DNA from: Fragilaria crotonensis
Taxonomy: Eukaryota > Bacillariophyta > Fragilariophyceae > Fragilariales > Fragilariaceae
Direction of reading: 5' to 3'
Length of the DNA: 64,000 nt
Assembly (NCBI GenBank): GCA_022925895.1
Contig: JAKSYS010000026.1
Coordinates: forward strand, 1-64,000
The notes below the pieces were generated by a model. It was given only the letters and a program-made list of their open reading frames with translations. It ran no database searches and had not been told where the DNA came from. Shown piece by piece: positions 24,583 to 37,394 of this stretch (positions within the stretch are counted from its first letter, which is position 1; every line of letters starts with the position of its first letter). Made by a program: the position numbers and the translations under genes.

Positions 24583-27500
24583 ATGGTATCCACGGCTGTA
24601 TATTCCGTCAATTACGATACGATTAACAAAGGCGATCACCGGATGGGAAGGTGCGAGATGGATTCTCACGCCGACACATGCGTGGCCGGGGGAAATTGTG
24701 TTGTTTTGGAATATACAGGGAGGCATGCTACGGTTGAAGCATATTCACCAGATTACCCATCAAAAAGGATACCCATCGCAACAGTGGCGACGGCATACGA
24801 CTGTCCCTCTTCAAGCGCCACATTTGTTTTGATAATAAATGAGGCGCTTTACTTTGGCGAGTCACTAACCTTCTCCCTCCTCTCACCGAACCAACTTAGA
24901 GATAACGATGTGCACGTCGACGAACGTCACCGACAGCACGCTCCTGAATCCATCTTTGAGATTCACATTCCTACCCAACCTTTGACCATACCATTTGATC
25001 TCGACGGTGTTATCGCGGGTTTCGACACGCGACCGCCGACCCAAGCAGAACTCGACGACGTTGCGATACACATCGAGTTGACCTCAGACGTTGAATGGAT
25101 CCCGCACTCCTTTGCGCTCTCGCTCGTGGAGGAGCAGGACGATCCGCGGAAGAACGCGAAGATTTCAACATTACAAGCTCGGCGCTTAGAAGTCCTAAAA
25201 TCCAAGTCCAATAAACATAGAATTAAGAGTTACATGAGAACACTCGAGGCTACACAATCCCTATTTGCGGTCGAGACTGCTAACGAAGTCAGCACGCTGG
25301 ATGAATCCGATCCGATACTAAGGAGGGTCGCAGCCTTGTCGACGATCGGCGGCGAGTCCTCAACCGGCAAATCGAGTGCATACGCCATTCGAATGGGTGA
25401 TGTAACTACGGATGTGACCCCCGAGAATGTCGCTAAACGCTGGATGGTTGGAGTCGAGACAGCAAAGAAAACCCTAAACGTTACAACGCAGCGGGGTGTT
25501 CGCTCCATACCGAATCCAGCAACAAGACGTTTCAAGACTCAGATGGCGCACTTGCGCTATCCCAGGATGCGAGGGATGTTCTATGCTGACATATTGGAAC
25601 CGAAGGTGCTATCTCTGGAATCTCATCGGTACGCCCACGTGATCGGAAACGGCCGCGGTTTCGTGAAAGTCTACCCAATGGAGAGGAAGAACGAGACAGT
25701 TTATGCGCTTGACGACTTCGTGAAAAAGGTTGGAATCCCCGAAACGTTACTCTGTGACAACGACACGACGATGGAGGGATGGAGCGAGTGGAAGAAACGG
25801 ATCCGAAAATACGCTATCGATCCGAAGTACACCGAACCATACTCGCCATTCCAGAACAAGGCCGAATTGGACATTCGAGAGTTAAAGAGGATGGTTCGAC
25901 GGTTTCAGGACAGGTCAAAATCCCCAAGGCGACTTTGGAACTATTTGGTCCACCTATGCGCGAGGATAAGATCCTTCGTTGCCGGTTCTCATCCAGACCT
26001 TCACGGGCGGAGTGCTTTCGAACAAGTGCATGGCTGGACACCGGACGTATCCCTTTATGTCATGCACGGCTGGTATGAGGTCGTCGCTTTCCTTGATAAT
26101 GACAATGAACGGAAATTGGCATGTTGGCTGGGACCTGCAGAAGACTACGGCGGAGGAGACGCCGTGTTCCTACTCCCCAAGTCAGCTAAGCCTATTGTTC
26201 GCAGTACAGTTTGGTCATTGACAGTGGAGGAGAAAGCCGACAAGCGTGAAGAGATCATGGAGCTGCTGAAGTCGATAGATGAAAAGATCGGAAACGACCG
26301 AACAAATGAAGAAGTGTTCGCTGAGCTTGGCCATGACGTGCTACCACATGTCGATTTATTTGGGGATGCGGATGACGCGGACGAAGGCGAGGCTGTACAG
26401 CTTCGGGCCGACGCTGACGAGTATACCCCAGAAGCTTTCGACAGATACCTGAGTGCACAGATTGTCACCGATAGAGGAGGTGAGATGCTCCGCGGCACGG
26501 TCAAAAGTCGGAAACGCGATAGCGACGGAAAGCCGATTGGATCCTCTAATCCAAATCCGATCCTTGATACAAGGGAATATCTTGTATGCTTCGAGGATGG
26601 GACTGAAGACACATACACGGCGAATTTGATTGCCGAGTGCATTTATTCTCAGATCAATGAGAACGGTCGACAACTCTTGTTAATGCGAGAGATCATTGAC
26701 CACAAGAAGGCATCGGACGCAATATCCGAAGAAGATGCCTATTATTCAACCAAGTCTGGGCCAAAACCGAAGCGAACAACTCGCGGTTGGCAATTGCTAG
26801 TTGAATGGAAGGACGGCACGAGTTCCTGGGTGTCCCTCGCTGATATTAAGGACTCATACCCGGTACAAGTGGCGGATTATGCGGTAGCGAATGGGCTGAC
26901 ACACGAGCCTGCCTTTCGATGGTGGGTACCATTCGTTTTAAAAAAGAGAACGGATTCTGAAGAAGGTGAAAACCAAATATTGGTCGGTAACCCACAAGTA
27001 TGGACTTGAGCTTCCAAAAAGTGTTTCCCAAGCCTTAGCGATTGACAGGAGAACGGGGACTGACTTCTGGAAAAAAGCGATAGAGAAGGAAATCCGGAAC
27101 GTCTTCCCTGCCTTCGAATTCCTTGCGAACGACGACGAAAAAGTACCCCCAGGCTATCAATTCGTCGAAACCTACTTCGTCTTTGACATCAAGATGGACT
27201 TGACGAGGAAGGCGAGATTAGTCGCGAGGGGAAGTATGACAGAGGCGACAAAGGAGGACACTTTCGCATCCGTCGTGAGCAGAGACACCGTCAGGTTATT
27301 CTTTCTCCTGGCAGCGCTTAACGACTTGGACGTCCTATCTTGTGACATACAGAACGCATACTTGGCCGCACCCAACAAAGAAAAGGTGTGGACGAAGTTC
27401 TCGGACCAACTCGGTCCCGAATATGATGGTAAGAAAGCGATCATCGCGAAGGCCTTGTATGGCCTGAGATCTAGTGGACGCTCGTTCCGTGACTACCTTG

Positions 27501-28699
27501 CAATGAATTTGAGAGAGCTAGGGTTTAACTCATCGAAGGCCGACCCCGATCTATGGATGAGAAGTGCAAAGAAGCCAAACGGCGACCGTATCTACGAATA
27601 CGTTATATCGTATGTAGATGACCTTGTCTTCCAAGGGGTCGATCCAACTGGTTTCATGAGTGCGCTCGGGGAACGCTTTACGTTGAAGCCCGGCAGTATA
27701 AAGGAGCCCGATACTTATCTGGGAGCGAATGTGAAGAAGTATCGCATTCCGAATAGCGACGACCCAGATAAAGTACGATGGGCCTTTGAATCTTCGTCAT
27801 ATGTAAAAAAGGCGATTGGAGACGTCGAGCGTGAGCTCGCAGAGGCCGACATGAAACTTATGCCAAACGCGAAGACCCCGTTGGCAAGTGGGTATCGGCC
27901 GGAGCTTGATCTATCCCCCGAACTGGGGAGCAAACAGTTGAACTATTTCCAAGGGTTAATCGGGATCTTGCGGTGGATCTGTGAGCTCGGGAGGATTGAT
28001 ATCCTAATGCCTGTTTCAATATTGTCTCGGTACCTTGTATCCGCACGACAAGGGCATCTCGAGCAGACCTTCCATATCTTCGCATACCTGAAGACACACT
28101 CGCGTTCAACGATGGTTTTTGATGATACGGTGCCAACGTATAAGAGTAAGCGATTTGTTAAGTGCGATTGGTCCGAGTTCTACCCCGATGCTGCTGAAGC
28201 GATACCGACTAACATGCCTCAACCACGAGGTAAGGAGGTCTGCATGTCGTGCTTCGTTGACGCGGATCACGCTGGATGCAGGGAGACTCGTCGATCACAC
28301 TCAGGGATCATTATCTTCGTCAATCGCGCACCGATACTATGGTTTTCAAAGAGGCAAAACACCGTTGAAGCCTCGACGTACGGATCGGAATTATTGGCGA
28401 TGCGGATAGCGATCGAAATGATCGAAGGGTTAAGATATAAATTGCGGATGATGGGAGTGTCCATTCCTGATGAATGCGCAGTATTCTGTGATAACTCAGC
28501 CGTGGTCACGAATTCGCGACCAGAATCCACCCTGAAAAAGAAGCACGCCGCAATCAATTTCCATAGGGTCCGAGAGGCGATAGCTGCGGGGACCATCAAG
28601 GTTGCTAAGGAAGATACAAAATCAAATCTGGCGGACATCTTGACAAAGTTGATGCCCGGGTCCAAGATGAAGGAATTGTTAGAGAACATCCTATGGTAA
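24583..28699 (+). pseudogene. Copia-2 pol-like region (protease, integrase, RT, RNase H)
   Basis: This is pol of Copia-2 in copia order. The protease starts MDSHADTCVAGGN (about 24658). The integrase region contains DPKYTEPYSPFQNKAELDI (about 25820), the copia reverse transcriptase has SYVDDLVFQG (about 27610), and the RNase H has DADHAGCRETRRSHSG (about 28260) and ASTYGSELLA. It is largely open, with about one break in this part. The family call rests on the order integrase before RT and on the DSHADTC protease block. Confidence 0.88.
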
Positions 28700-28880
28700 T
28701 CGCAGCACGGGGACATTTACTGCGGGGACGCGACTCGGATACTGTCCAGAAACAGTAGATCAGTGCTGGGTTTATGGTTAAAGCAACTGGTCGAAGCCTC
28801 TGTCTCGGAGCCCTCATAGCTAGCTTGCGCACTGGGATGCTACGCCTTCGAGTAACGATGTTTCTCGAAGTCGCGGGGAC

Positions 28881-29071
28881 TGTTGATATTACGTGGTTGT
28901 CATGTACTACAGTACTACTGTTCCACAGTCAGTTGGCTAGTACCACAGTACGACGGTACCACGTACATGATAAAAACGGGTACTCCCACTCTTTCAGTGT
29001 TTGATCAAGTTACAAGCTATAACTATCTTTGACATGCTTAATTAACGATTGGTCTTCACGTAGAATTAACA
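28881..29071 (+). repeat. Copia-2 3' LTR
   Basis: A 191-bp LTR matching 22559-22749, preceded by the purine-rich tract tcgcggggac and followed by the ttaa duplication. Confidence 0.94.
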
Positions 29072-32000
29072 TTAAGAACTGATACGTGATCGTGAAAGTC
29101 TCCTATCGGATTTTGATGGACCCCAAGAATCCTCGTTGATTGTGTGAGATCCTGCCGCTTGATAGTAACTGGTGTTGCGCTTGACCCTTGTGTCAGATGT
29201 ACCTCCGGATCAGATGATGATATATCTCGTAAGTGCGGTCTGCCATTCTTCCAATCCCATATCATCGCATACCACGAACATTTGCTCAAATTTAATGCTC
29301 CGCCAGAAAAATGAAGCAGCTTTTCCCACGTTTGGGCAATTGTTTCAAGGGAGGACACAAGTTGATCTATGGATCTCGATCCATCGTCGGTGAAACCAAG
29401 AGCTGTATCGTCCACGAATGCATCTACTAACCTATTATGGACCAGCGTTCCATCCGGCGATCGAAAACTGATGCGATCTGGAATGATTCGATCAAGAGTG
29501 TTCAATAAAATAACCACGAGAGTAAGCCACACGGCGGGAGATGCACCGCTGCCCTGGCCTGTTCCAAACAAGGGTTCGAATGGAGTTCCACTGTATGATG
29601 TTTCTGAAATTCCATATACCGTTTTCACAGTATATCGCATGAGCTCCAACGACTTAGCATGTGATCGGACCGCGTTCTTTGGCATACCACACCTACGCGC
29701 TGCCAACATCCCTAAGGCAACAATAATTCTGTCAAAGCACGCCGAGGCATCGTTGTCGAATCTTGCGTAGTTGATCTTGAAAACTCTGCACATATCTGTT
29801 GTCAATTGATTTAGCATGATGGGATCCATGGTAGTCCGCCCAGGTACCGAACCATGTTGACCTGGATTCAATAAATCCATATGAACCGCTCTTTGAACCA
29901 GTCTCGACCCCCACATAATCTTTAAAAAGAGATTGTAATCAGCCTCAAATAAGTGGATGATCCGAAGTCGATTGATTCGAGGTTGTCCGTGATCTTTTTC
30001 AATAAGGACGTTTACAGCCTGGCACCATCGTGGAATTGAGATACCTCGTGATATGGCAATGTTGAGAAACTTGCACATACAGGTTAGAAGTAGAGGGTCT
30101 TGGATTAGCGCCTTGTAATGTCCAAGATGACGCCCTGATGGAGACGTTGTCGTAGACTCTTTCCATGATTTAAATCCTTTCTTTATGTCATCCTCTGAGA
30201 GTGAGGCGGAGATGCTATCGATTGATAACACTGTCTCTGGGATTCTGAACGATGCCAGAAATTCTCTTAGCAGAATATTGTCACCGTACCACTCGGTTGG
30301 TACTTCGCCGTATAAGAGTGTCTCCGCTTCCGGTGATAGGCTCGTGAATGTCAACGCATCATGAATGAGACCATGGCCACAAGGAGAATCAGCTGCTGCT
30401 CGAAAGGCTTCCTTATTAAATCGGACAAGATGTTCCTCAATTTGCTTTCGCGTGATTACAGTGTCCCAAATGATGTTCTCCGGAGCTGTGTTGAGTGTTT
30501 CGTGTACTTCTCCTGGTTTGGTCTCTTGAACAGAATTTATATTGCGCGGTATTTGTATCCGAGACAGAGCTGTGAATTCCGATGGTTTGACTACTGACCG
30601 AATTTTGCTATGAAGCGCTTTTATTTCTTCTGACTGAATTGTTCGCTTGACAATCTGGTATTTCCTTTTGGACTCGTATTTGGTGAATTCGTTACTGTCG
30701 TCTGCATACTTTGCTAACAACTCATAGTAGCATGTAGACCGAGTGACTGTTGCTGACTTCTGTGTTGCTCTAAGATCCCGAGTAGCCTGGTTTAGACGTT
30801 GCCGAACGGTTTCGATGGGAATATATTGTTCTTTCTCTGGAAGTCGAAACGATCGATCCTTCGCCTGTATTTGTCGTTCCCATCTATCGAAGGTCGCTTG
30901 ATAATTTTCTTGATATTTTAGTTCGCGAAGTCGCAGTTTCCAATATCTCATGATAACTGCACTGTTTCGAAGGCGAGGCGACCATTGATATTTCTTCGGC
31001 CTGATTGCCAAAGAGTCTTCTGCCGTCTTCATAGCCCGTCCTTGATCATTGTCCCACGACATCAATATTGTTCGTACCTGTGATCTCGTCATGGTTTTCT
31101 GTGTATTGTACAGCCGGTCTATCCTCTCTTTCATGTTGTGTTGCTCATAATACTTTCGCATGGATGCCAGATATCTTTGCACCGTTTCCGGATTGCCACC
31201 CTTGAGCTGTCGTCTGCTTGCGTTGGTCATAGGAAGGTCATCGACTGAAATCCCGAATAATTCATTGAGATCAATGTCGACATATAGTCCACGATGATCT
31301 GATTGTGGTCCTTCGAAATATGACAACGTTCCTTGTCTGCTTACAGCCTCTTTCGTTCTTGTACAACCTAATATGTAATCTAGTCGACGGTTCTTGGCTC
31401 CTATGAATGTCGATGGTGCTGGATCTAAATGATGTAGGTCGTGTAAATCATTAGAGTCCACGAACTCCTTGAAGGAGTTATCCGATTCCAGTGTGGAATT
31501 TGCATCAATCATAATCATGACGGAATGGTCGTTTCGTTGCAGTTGTCGTATTACACATGAGAGATCGTCAAAGAACCGTTTCCTTGGATTTGGGCGCACA
31601 TCACCTTCATTTCTGAAATGTGCATATTCTCGATGAAACGTGCTTCCTAGCGCAGCCGTGTGTATAGATCCCGGGCATGATCGATAGCATGTCACAACGC
31701 TGAATTTCTGCTCTCTTTTCCCCATTAGGCTAAAACCAATCCATCTACCGAGGCCTGATGGATCTGTGATTGCCTTACCGTGAACTGATGTTGTAATATT
31801 GCCTTGTACGACTTGAACCGTTCCTCCAGCCTGAAAAGTTTCCGCTTCTGATAAAGGATCAATTACCTCGCTCGGGTATCCAAAGACTGTTTTGCCATAT
31901 TGAAATTGTCGCTTTACACATGCCTGGAAATCCGATTGTAGATGCTTATGTTGCCATCCAGTATTCGTCTCTGCCATCCCGAAAATGTCGACCGAATACG

Positions 32001-32268
32001 ATGCCATTGCCGATAAGAAGTATTTGTAGTCTTCCTTTGAACTTGAATGCGTCAATCCTTTAACGTTTTGGAAGAAGAATCGAGAAGTTCCCGGAGCTTT
32101 GAAGATGATAGAGTCGCCGAATGTCTTGTCGGCGCAAATATCGTTGCCTTGGCGGTGTGTCTTTCTTCCTGGTCGTTGTGTTGGAAAAAGCAATACCTGT
32201 GAAATCATTATATTGGGATGTCTGTCCTGTCCTCTTGAACTGTATCTTCCGCGGAAACTGTTTGACAT
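29072..32268 (-). CDS. LINE-C ORF2, N-terminal part (APE endonuclease and reverse transcriptase)
   Basis: This is the first 1,065 residues of LINE-C ORF2. The start ATG (32266-32268) overlaps the ORF1 stop as TAATG. The APE-type endonuclease spans about residues 55-350, with MAETNTGW, MIDANS, NRRLDYILG and GPQSDHRGLYVD. A basic linker follows. The reverse transcriptase spans about 720-1060: motif A FDNDASACFDR (about 837), motif B GTGQGSGASP (about 902) and the catalytic FVDD (about 951). Thus both activities needed for target-primed reverse transcription are here: nicking the target and copying RNA from the nick. The frame is open with all key residues present. It is interrupted by Copia-2 after VSVL; the rest lies at 20058-22558. 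Confidence 0.93.
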
Positions 32269-32516
32269 TAACGGATGTCGCCTCCCTCTGGATCCCGTGA
32301 AAAGTTGTATTGAGGGTCCAGATCGGGCATATCGTCCGTGGATGTTGATGAAAAATCGTCCGATGCGTCGTCGAGTAATGACATTCCAGCTTGTACTGTG
32401 TCTTCTGTAATAGTTGGCTGTTGGTTCCTTTCTGTGCGCTCACTGCAAATTGATTGTTCGTGTTCGTCCGATCCTAACGACATCTCTTCAAGGTTCGAAT
32501 GGAGATTGTGACTGGA
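32268..32516 (-). CDS. LINE-C ORF1, C-terminal end
   Basis: This is the last 82 residues of LINE-C ORF1, downstream of Copia-3, reading SSHNLHSNLEEMSLGSDEHEQ and ending D-P-E-G-G-D-I-R. The stop TAA shares its last A with the ORF2 start (TAATG). The tail is acidic and Ser/Asp-rich, as in LINE-B and LINE-D. Removing Copia-3 joins it in frame to 39753-42352. Confidence 0.88.
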   Translation of the reverse strand, partial: SSHNLHSNLEEMSLGSDEHEQSICSERTERNQQPTITEDTVQAGMSLLDDASDDFSSTSTDDMPDLDPQYNFSRDPEGGDIR

Positions 32517-32928
32517 TGTGAGACCCTCTCTAGTACGGCAGCTTCACATACGTTGGCTCGCTTGGGAGTCGAGTTAGTGCGAGACCGTCAGAAACAGAAG
32601 AGGGAGAACACGACAGCACAATGAACGGAAGAGCGGCGATATCCGACGAGGTACGCAGTGGCGAGGGTGTCGGTGATAGTGATGTCGTGAGTTATAGATG
32701 GGGACGAAGCAACAACTGTACCTCTTCACCCTTACGATCGTAGACCGGCAAGAATGCAGTGGAGGTAATAGTTTTAGGCTAAGTTAAAGTTGTGAGCCGA
32801 TGGAGTACATCGGCCTTAAGCTAAACTAGTCGGAGTTGCACATGCGTCATGCATGTCAACGACTGTAGATAGTAGACTGTGCGCGATTAGACGATTGCAC
32901 AGTAGCAAGAATGAAATATGCACTGACA
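32517..32928 (-). repeat. Copia-3 3' LTR
   Basis: A 412-bp LTR matching 39341-39752. It is bordered on the inside by a purine-rich tract on the minus strand (aatgggggagtg). Confidence 0.93.
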
Positions 32929-33082
32929 CACTCCCCCATTGTAAGCCATAGCATGCAATGAGCAACAGAAGTGTATCTTGAAGGATAAGAACTTCAGGGG
33001 GCCGGGGGTATCCACGGGGCACCATAGTGACCCATGAGGCGGCGAACATGACGATGATGAAGCGTGGGCCCAAGCGATTTCG

Positions 33083-36000
33083 TCAGGAATCCGCGGAGTT
33101 GACGACACCAGGAATGTGAGAAAGAACAATCTCATTCGCTGCCTTCCATTCTTGGAGGGCAAAATGCTGGATGTCGATATGACGAGCGCGCGGCGTGGGA
33201 CGACTCGCATTAACCATCAAGATGGCGGCAGCGTTGTCTTCGAACAACGTAGTTGGGCCGAGTTGTGCGTACCCAAGTTCTGAAAGGATCGATCGGAGGT
33301 ACTTGGCAATCTTGGCGGCATGGACAGCTGCAAGGAACTCTGCTTCGGTGGAGCTTGTGGAAACGGTCGATTGAATCTTTGACTTGTAAGCCAGAGGGCC
33401 ACCGCAGAACATGAAGACGAGCCCGGTAATAGAACGACGCGTGACAAGGTCCGTTGCATGGGCTGCGTCGACGTAACCAGCAAGTTCGGTCGAGGATTGA
33501 ACTTGCGGGAAATCAGGAGGACGAGTCCGGAATGAGAATCTTGAAGTCGCCAGGCGGAAGTGATGAGAGAAGCACGTTTCTCCAATAGAACAAACCCCAA
33601 TTTTTCGTCATTCGTAGGTACCGTGCGACACGACGTAATGCGTCGTAGTGCACCTTTGCCGGGTGATCGGAGAAACGGGCAAGTGTCGTGACCGCGTATC
33701 CGATGTCGGTCGAGCAACCACATAGGCGTAAATCAACGCTCCCAAGACACTTCGATACGAAAACCCAGCAGCCGTTTCAAGATCATAATATTCTGCGGTT
33801 CCGTCACGAGGTGCATTAGCGTAGTCGTCAAACATTTGTTGTGTTGTCGATGCGGCAAGTGGCTCGATGGGTTTCTCGTCCGTCTCTCGTGATCCGGATG
33901 ACGACCAACCATAGTGCGCCAGCAATTTATCAATGTATGTTTCACACGTGATCTTGATGTATCGGTCGCGTTGGTCGACGTCGACACCATTGAACGAATT
34001 CAGGATACCTTCGTCGCGGAGATCGATGCCGTCTTCGGCGCAAATGACACGAACAAGGTCTTTGATGGCGTCAACGTTCACACATCCGATGGCCATATCG
34101 TCAACTTGGCGACATATAAGCATTCGGTGTCCCTTGTAAGTTCCTTGATAGAGACTGCGCTCGTGGGTGGTCGAAGTGAAACCGTGACGAGCGATGACAG
34201 AGTTCACGAACTTTTCCCAAAGCGCTCCGGATTCTGGATGGCCTTGGAGAGCATGTTGAACAGGGAGCACCATTTCTCGAGAGACGACCGTACCGTGACG
34301 AGCGAGATACCAGTCGGCGTATTGATCATCGATGACCACGAACGTGGGCTGATTTGGTGGCGGCGAGTTCGCATACGCGTTCGTCGCGTCCACTTTCAGA
34401 CTGACATAACCCTCATGAGCACACAGAGCAAAGAAAAGGCGCATACAAGGTTGTTCGATGCAGCTAGAATAGGTGTTAGCCAACTTGAGCTGTGGAGCTG
34501 CGCGAGGGGATCCATCGCAGCAGTTTCTTGCTTTCCGAGAACCGTCGCCTTTGATGGCGTAGTTCCAATGTTGCCGGAGCACAATAGCATCTCTGGGAGC
34601 AGGAACAGGGGCGCCATACATTTCTTGTTTGGCCATCGAATCAAGCTGCTTGAATTCGGCGTCTTGCCATTCTTTCCAGTTTGGGAGGCGTCGGAGCTTA
34701 CGTCGAGTGAAGCTCCCGAGGCTTTGTTCTTCCGGAGTCCCATGCGTCGTTGTATTCAGGGAGCGAAGGAGCAACTGAACATGGTCATCATCGATGGTGC
34801 TGTCTTCGTTGCATGCGATACCGCCGTCAGGCAGGTTCGGTTGCGGGGAGGAGGACCGGATGGCAGAGACTGTACGCAATTGTTCCACAGATAGATGAAT
34901 CGGCTGGTCAAGATGCCGATCGACAACTGGGATATATCGGTCCGGTGCGAAAACAATCTTGAACGTTTGCTCGTCCGATGCGGCCACAACACGAAGTGCG
35001 TCCAAGATAGATGCCGCAGTGAACACGGCGACGTCATTAATGGATACAACGAAGGCGCCGATGTATTTACGGCGAACATTTCGGATCCGCGAGGCCGTGG
35101 TATTTGCAACAACACCGGAAACATACCCTCGTCTCCGAATGTGACACTCCATGATTTCGAAACCGAGGCAGGGATGCTCACAGGTGATGGACGGGGACAG
35201 TTCGTCAAGGCGTTCGAATGGGTCATCAGAGACTTCCAGGTTGAAGGCTGGGAGATCCAGACGGTCCGGACCGACGACGCCGTCATCGGCAAGGTTCCGG
35301 AGGAGCTTCACATTAGGAGGCGGTTCATCTAGATCGTTCATGCCCTCGTCGAAACGCGCATGGGTGGCGGTTTTGACGGTCGAGCTGCCAAGGTCGAGTA
35401 ATACATGACCTTCAGGGAGCGCGAGTACCCGAGAAAAATACCGAGGCGGGAGTTCGGAACGACGCGACCGTATCGAGCAGTCGTTGGACGAACGTGGATC
35501 CGACATCCAAAGGTCCGTAGCTTTGCCAGATTTGGGAGAGGGCACCACACATCTCGTATGGGCTTGTAGGTCGATCGCCGTGGGGACGAAGTTATACAAG
35601 CGAATGTAGTGGTAGAATGCATACGGCCAGAAGTTGGGCTGGAGATTCGCACCGGAAAGCATGGTGCGAAGAGCATCGCCGATCGTCTGATGTGGACGCT
35701 CTCCAGGTCCATTCTGATGCGACGAATCCGGACCGGTCAGTTCCACGGCATATCCAAAGTTTGCGAAGGTGCGATGGATGTCGCGGCACTTTCGAGCTCA
35801 CCACCTCCATCCATGCGAACATACTTGTCGGGACATTGCGGGAGTTGCTTGCAAGCCAGCTGTTGATCCAATCGATGGGAGGTGCTTTCGTTGCGAAGGC
35901 GCGACCGAAGATTCGACCACTGAAGTGATCAGTAAGAAGGACATAACAAGTCTCTCCGTTGAGGCCGACGAGGGTGTTGTGTCGAACTGAGTCCCGGCTC

Positions 36001-37259
36001 TTCTGGACCATGAAGCCAAAATCGATCGACAATCCTTGGTTACACGTTGTCGCTCTCATTGTGGTTTCGATTCCTTTGGTGCTTTGCGGAGTTTGGCAGC
36101 AAGACAGATGGGACATCCTTCAAGTTCGGTTGGAATCTGGAATTGCGGCATCCCTTTTACAAAACGATGCATCTCCGACAGACGACGAAAATTGATGTGC
36201 CCAAGCCGTTGGTGCCACAACATTCGCAGAGCCGTACGACTCAGGAGCGCACGGCATATGCATCCGTGCATAAAGGCGAAGAGAGTTCCGGGAAATGAAC
36301 GTCACCGTCCAGGATCGTTGGACGTTGAGCGAGGAGATCTTCTGAGCGATGGCCTTCGTGGCTTAAGCGGTCTGTGTCGATATTGACGGGGACAATGAAA
36401 TCGAGACCCGCCGGAGCCATTCCTTGTCCAAAACGTAAGGTCTTGCGTTGCCGTCGGGTGAAGCGGGCAGCACATTAGAATTCGGGGCAGGTGGAGAATG
36501 ACAGGCATCGCAGGTCATACCATCGATGGGATCAAGAATTGTTGCTGCGGTGACTGGTGCATGTTCGGTGCACAGTTTCCGAACGACTTGGTCCGATGGT
36601 AGCGGCGCTAAATGGGCCTCAGCTGTCAGGGCAATCAAGGCCTCAGTGAACGTCAAGCCGCCGCGGCTTGCCGTCGGTTGCAAGATGATGTGTATATCTT
36701 GCGAGCGACGAAGGCGGTGCGGAAAGTGAATGTGTCCGATGTTTTCAGAGAAGCTTGACATGTGGTAGCCATCGGTACCGAGCTGCTTTGAAATAGCTGC
36801 ATGGGAAATGATGATGCCTGGAATTGTGGGAGTGTAATATGTCCGAATGAATACGGACGATGGGCCTCCGGCATTTCCACGATTATCAACCGGCACGCAC
36901 AGGAAGCCGACACCGATAGGTTGATGCGCATGGTGACCGGCGTCAAAGAGGCGGACGTTGGTGCGACTGAGAGGGCGGTAGGCAAAGAGAAGCTTGCGAT
37001 CGTTGGCAGTGCATGCCATCGATCCGTTGTCGGCATGCGCGAACGAGTTGACGTTCGCGATCATACGTTTCAGCCAGTCGACGAAGTAGGATAGGTTCGG
37101 GAAGAACGTCGTCGATGTGAATTGTCTCTGACGCTGGAAGTGCAGGATTTGCATCAGCGACAGGGATGGTGATGGAGTTGGTGCTGGGGACGTCGAAACA
37201 TGCCTCAAAGTCGACTTCTTCAGCAGCGGTGACGCGGAGGGAATTTTGTTGGAAGCCAA
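33083..37259 (-). pseudogene. Copia-3 pol-like region (protease to RNase H), broken
   Basis: This is the pol part of Copia-3. Recognisable along the minus strand are a pre-integrase zinc-binding segment (MLWHQRLGHINFRRL, near 36230), integrase, a long reverse transcriptase stretch (LRLFFALCAHEGY-type copia RT, with CRQVDDMAIG near 34130) and RNase H (TSSTEAEFLAAVHAAKIAKY near 33350). It is a fossil in several frames. The order and RT type place it in Ty1/copia. Confidence 0.85.
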
Positions 37260-37394
37260 CTAATTCGTCTTCATCCTCGTCGTCGTCCTTGTCTTCGGTG
37301 GCAGGGACCTCAACGCCGGCCGGCTCATGTTCCAAGATGCGACGCATGGTCCGGTTGGTGGGAGGCGGTGGGCGACCACGGGTATTGGCCGAGT

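Larger units (their letters stand above)
22559..29071 (+). mobile_element. Copia-2, Ty1/copia LTR retrotransposon, nearly whole, inserted in LINE-C ORF2
   Basis: This is a 6.5-kb Ty1/copia element on the plus strand with 191-bp LTRs (22559-22749, 28881-29071; TGTTGATATT...AATTAACA) that look identical by eye, flanked by ttaa on both sides. Removing it restores LINE-C ORF2 (VSVLKAKADQ). Parts in order: gag region, protease, integrase, reverse transcriptase and RNase H, the copia order. It looks close to whole, with about two breaks. It is a young insertion by its LTRs. It is the best reference in the window for the decayed Copia-1. Confidence 0.95.

Noticed and set aside
33914-34894. Long plus-strand open frame opposite Copia-3 RT
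   Set aside because: It is the antisense shadow of the RT region; its translation has no recognisable domain.
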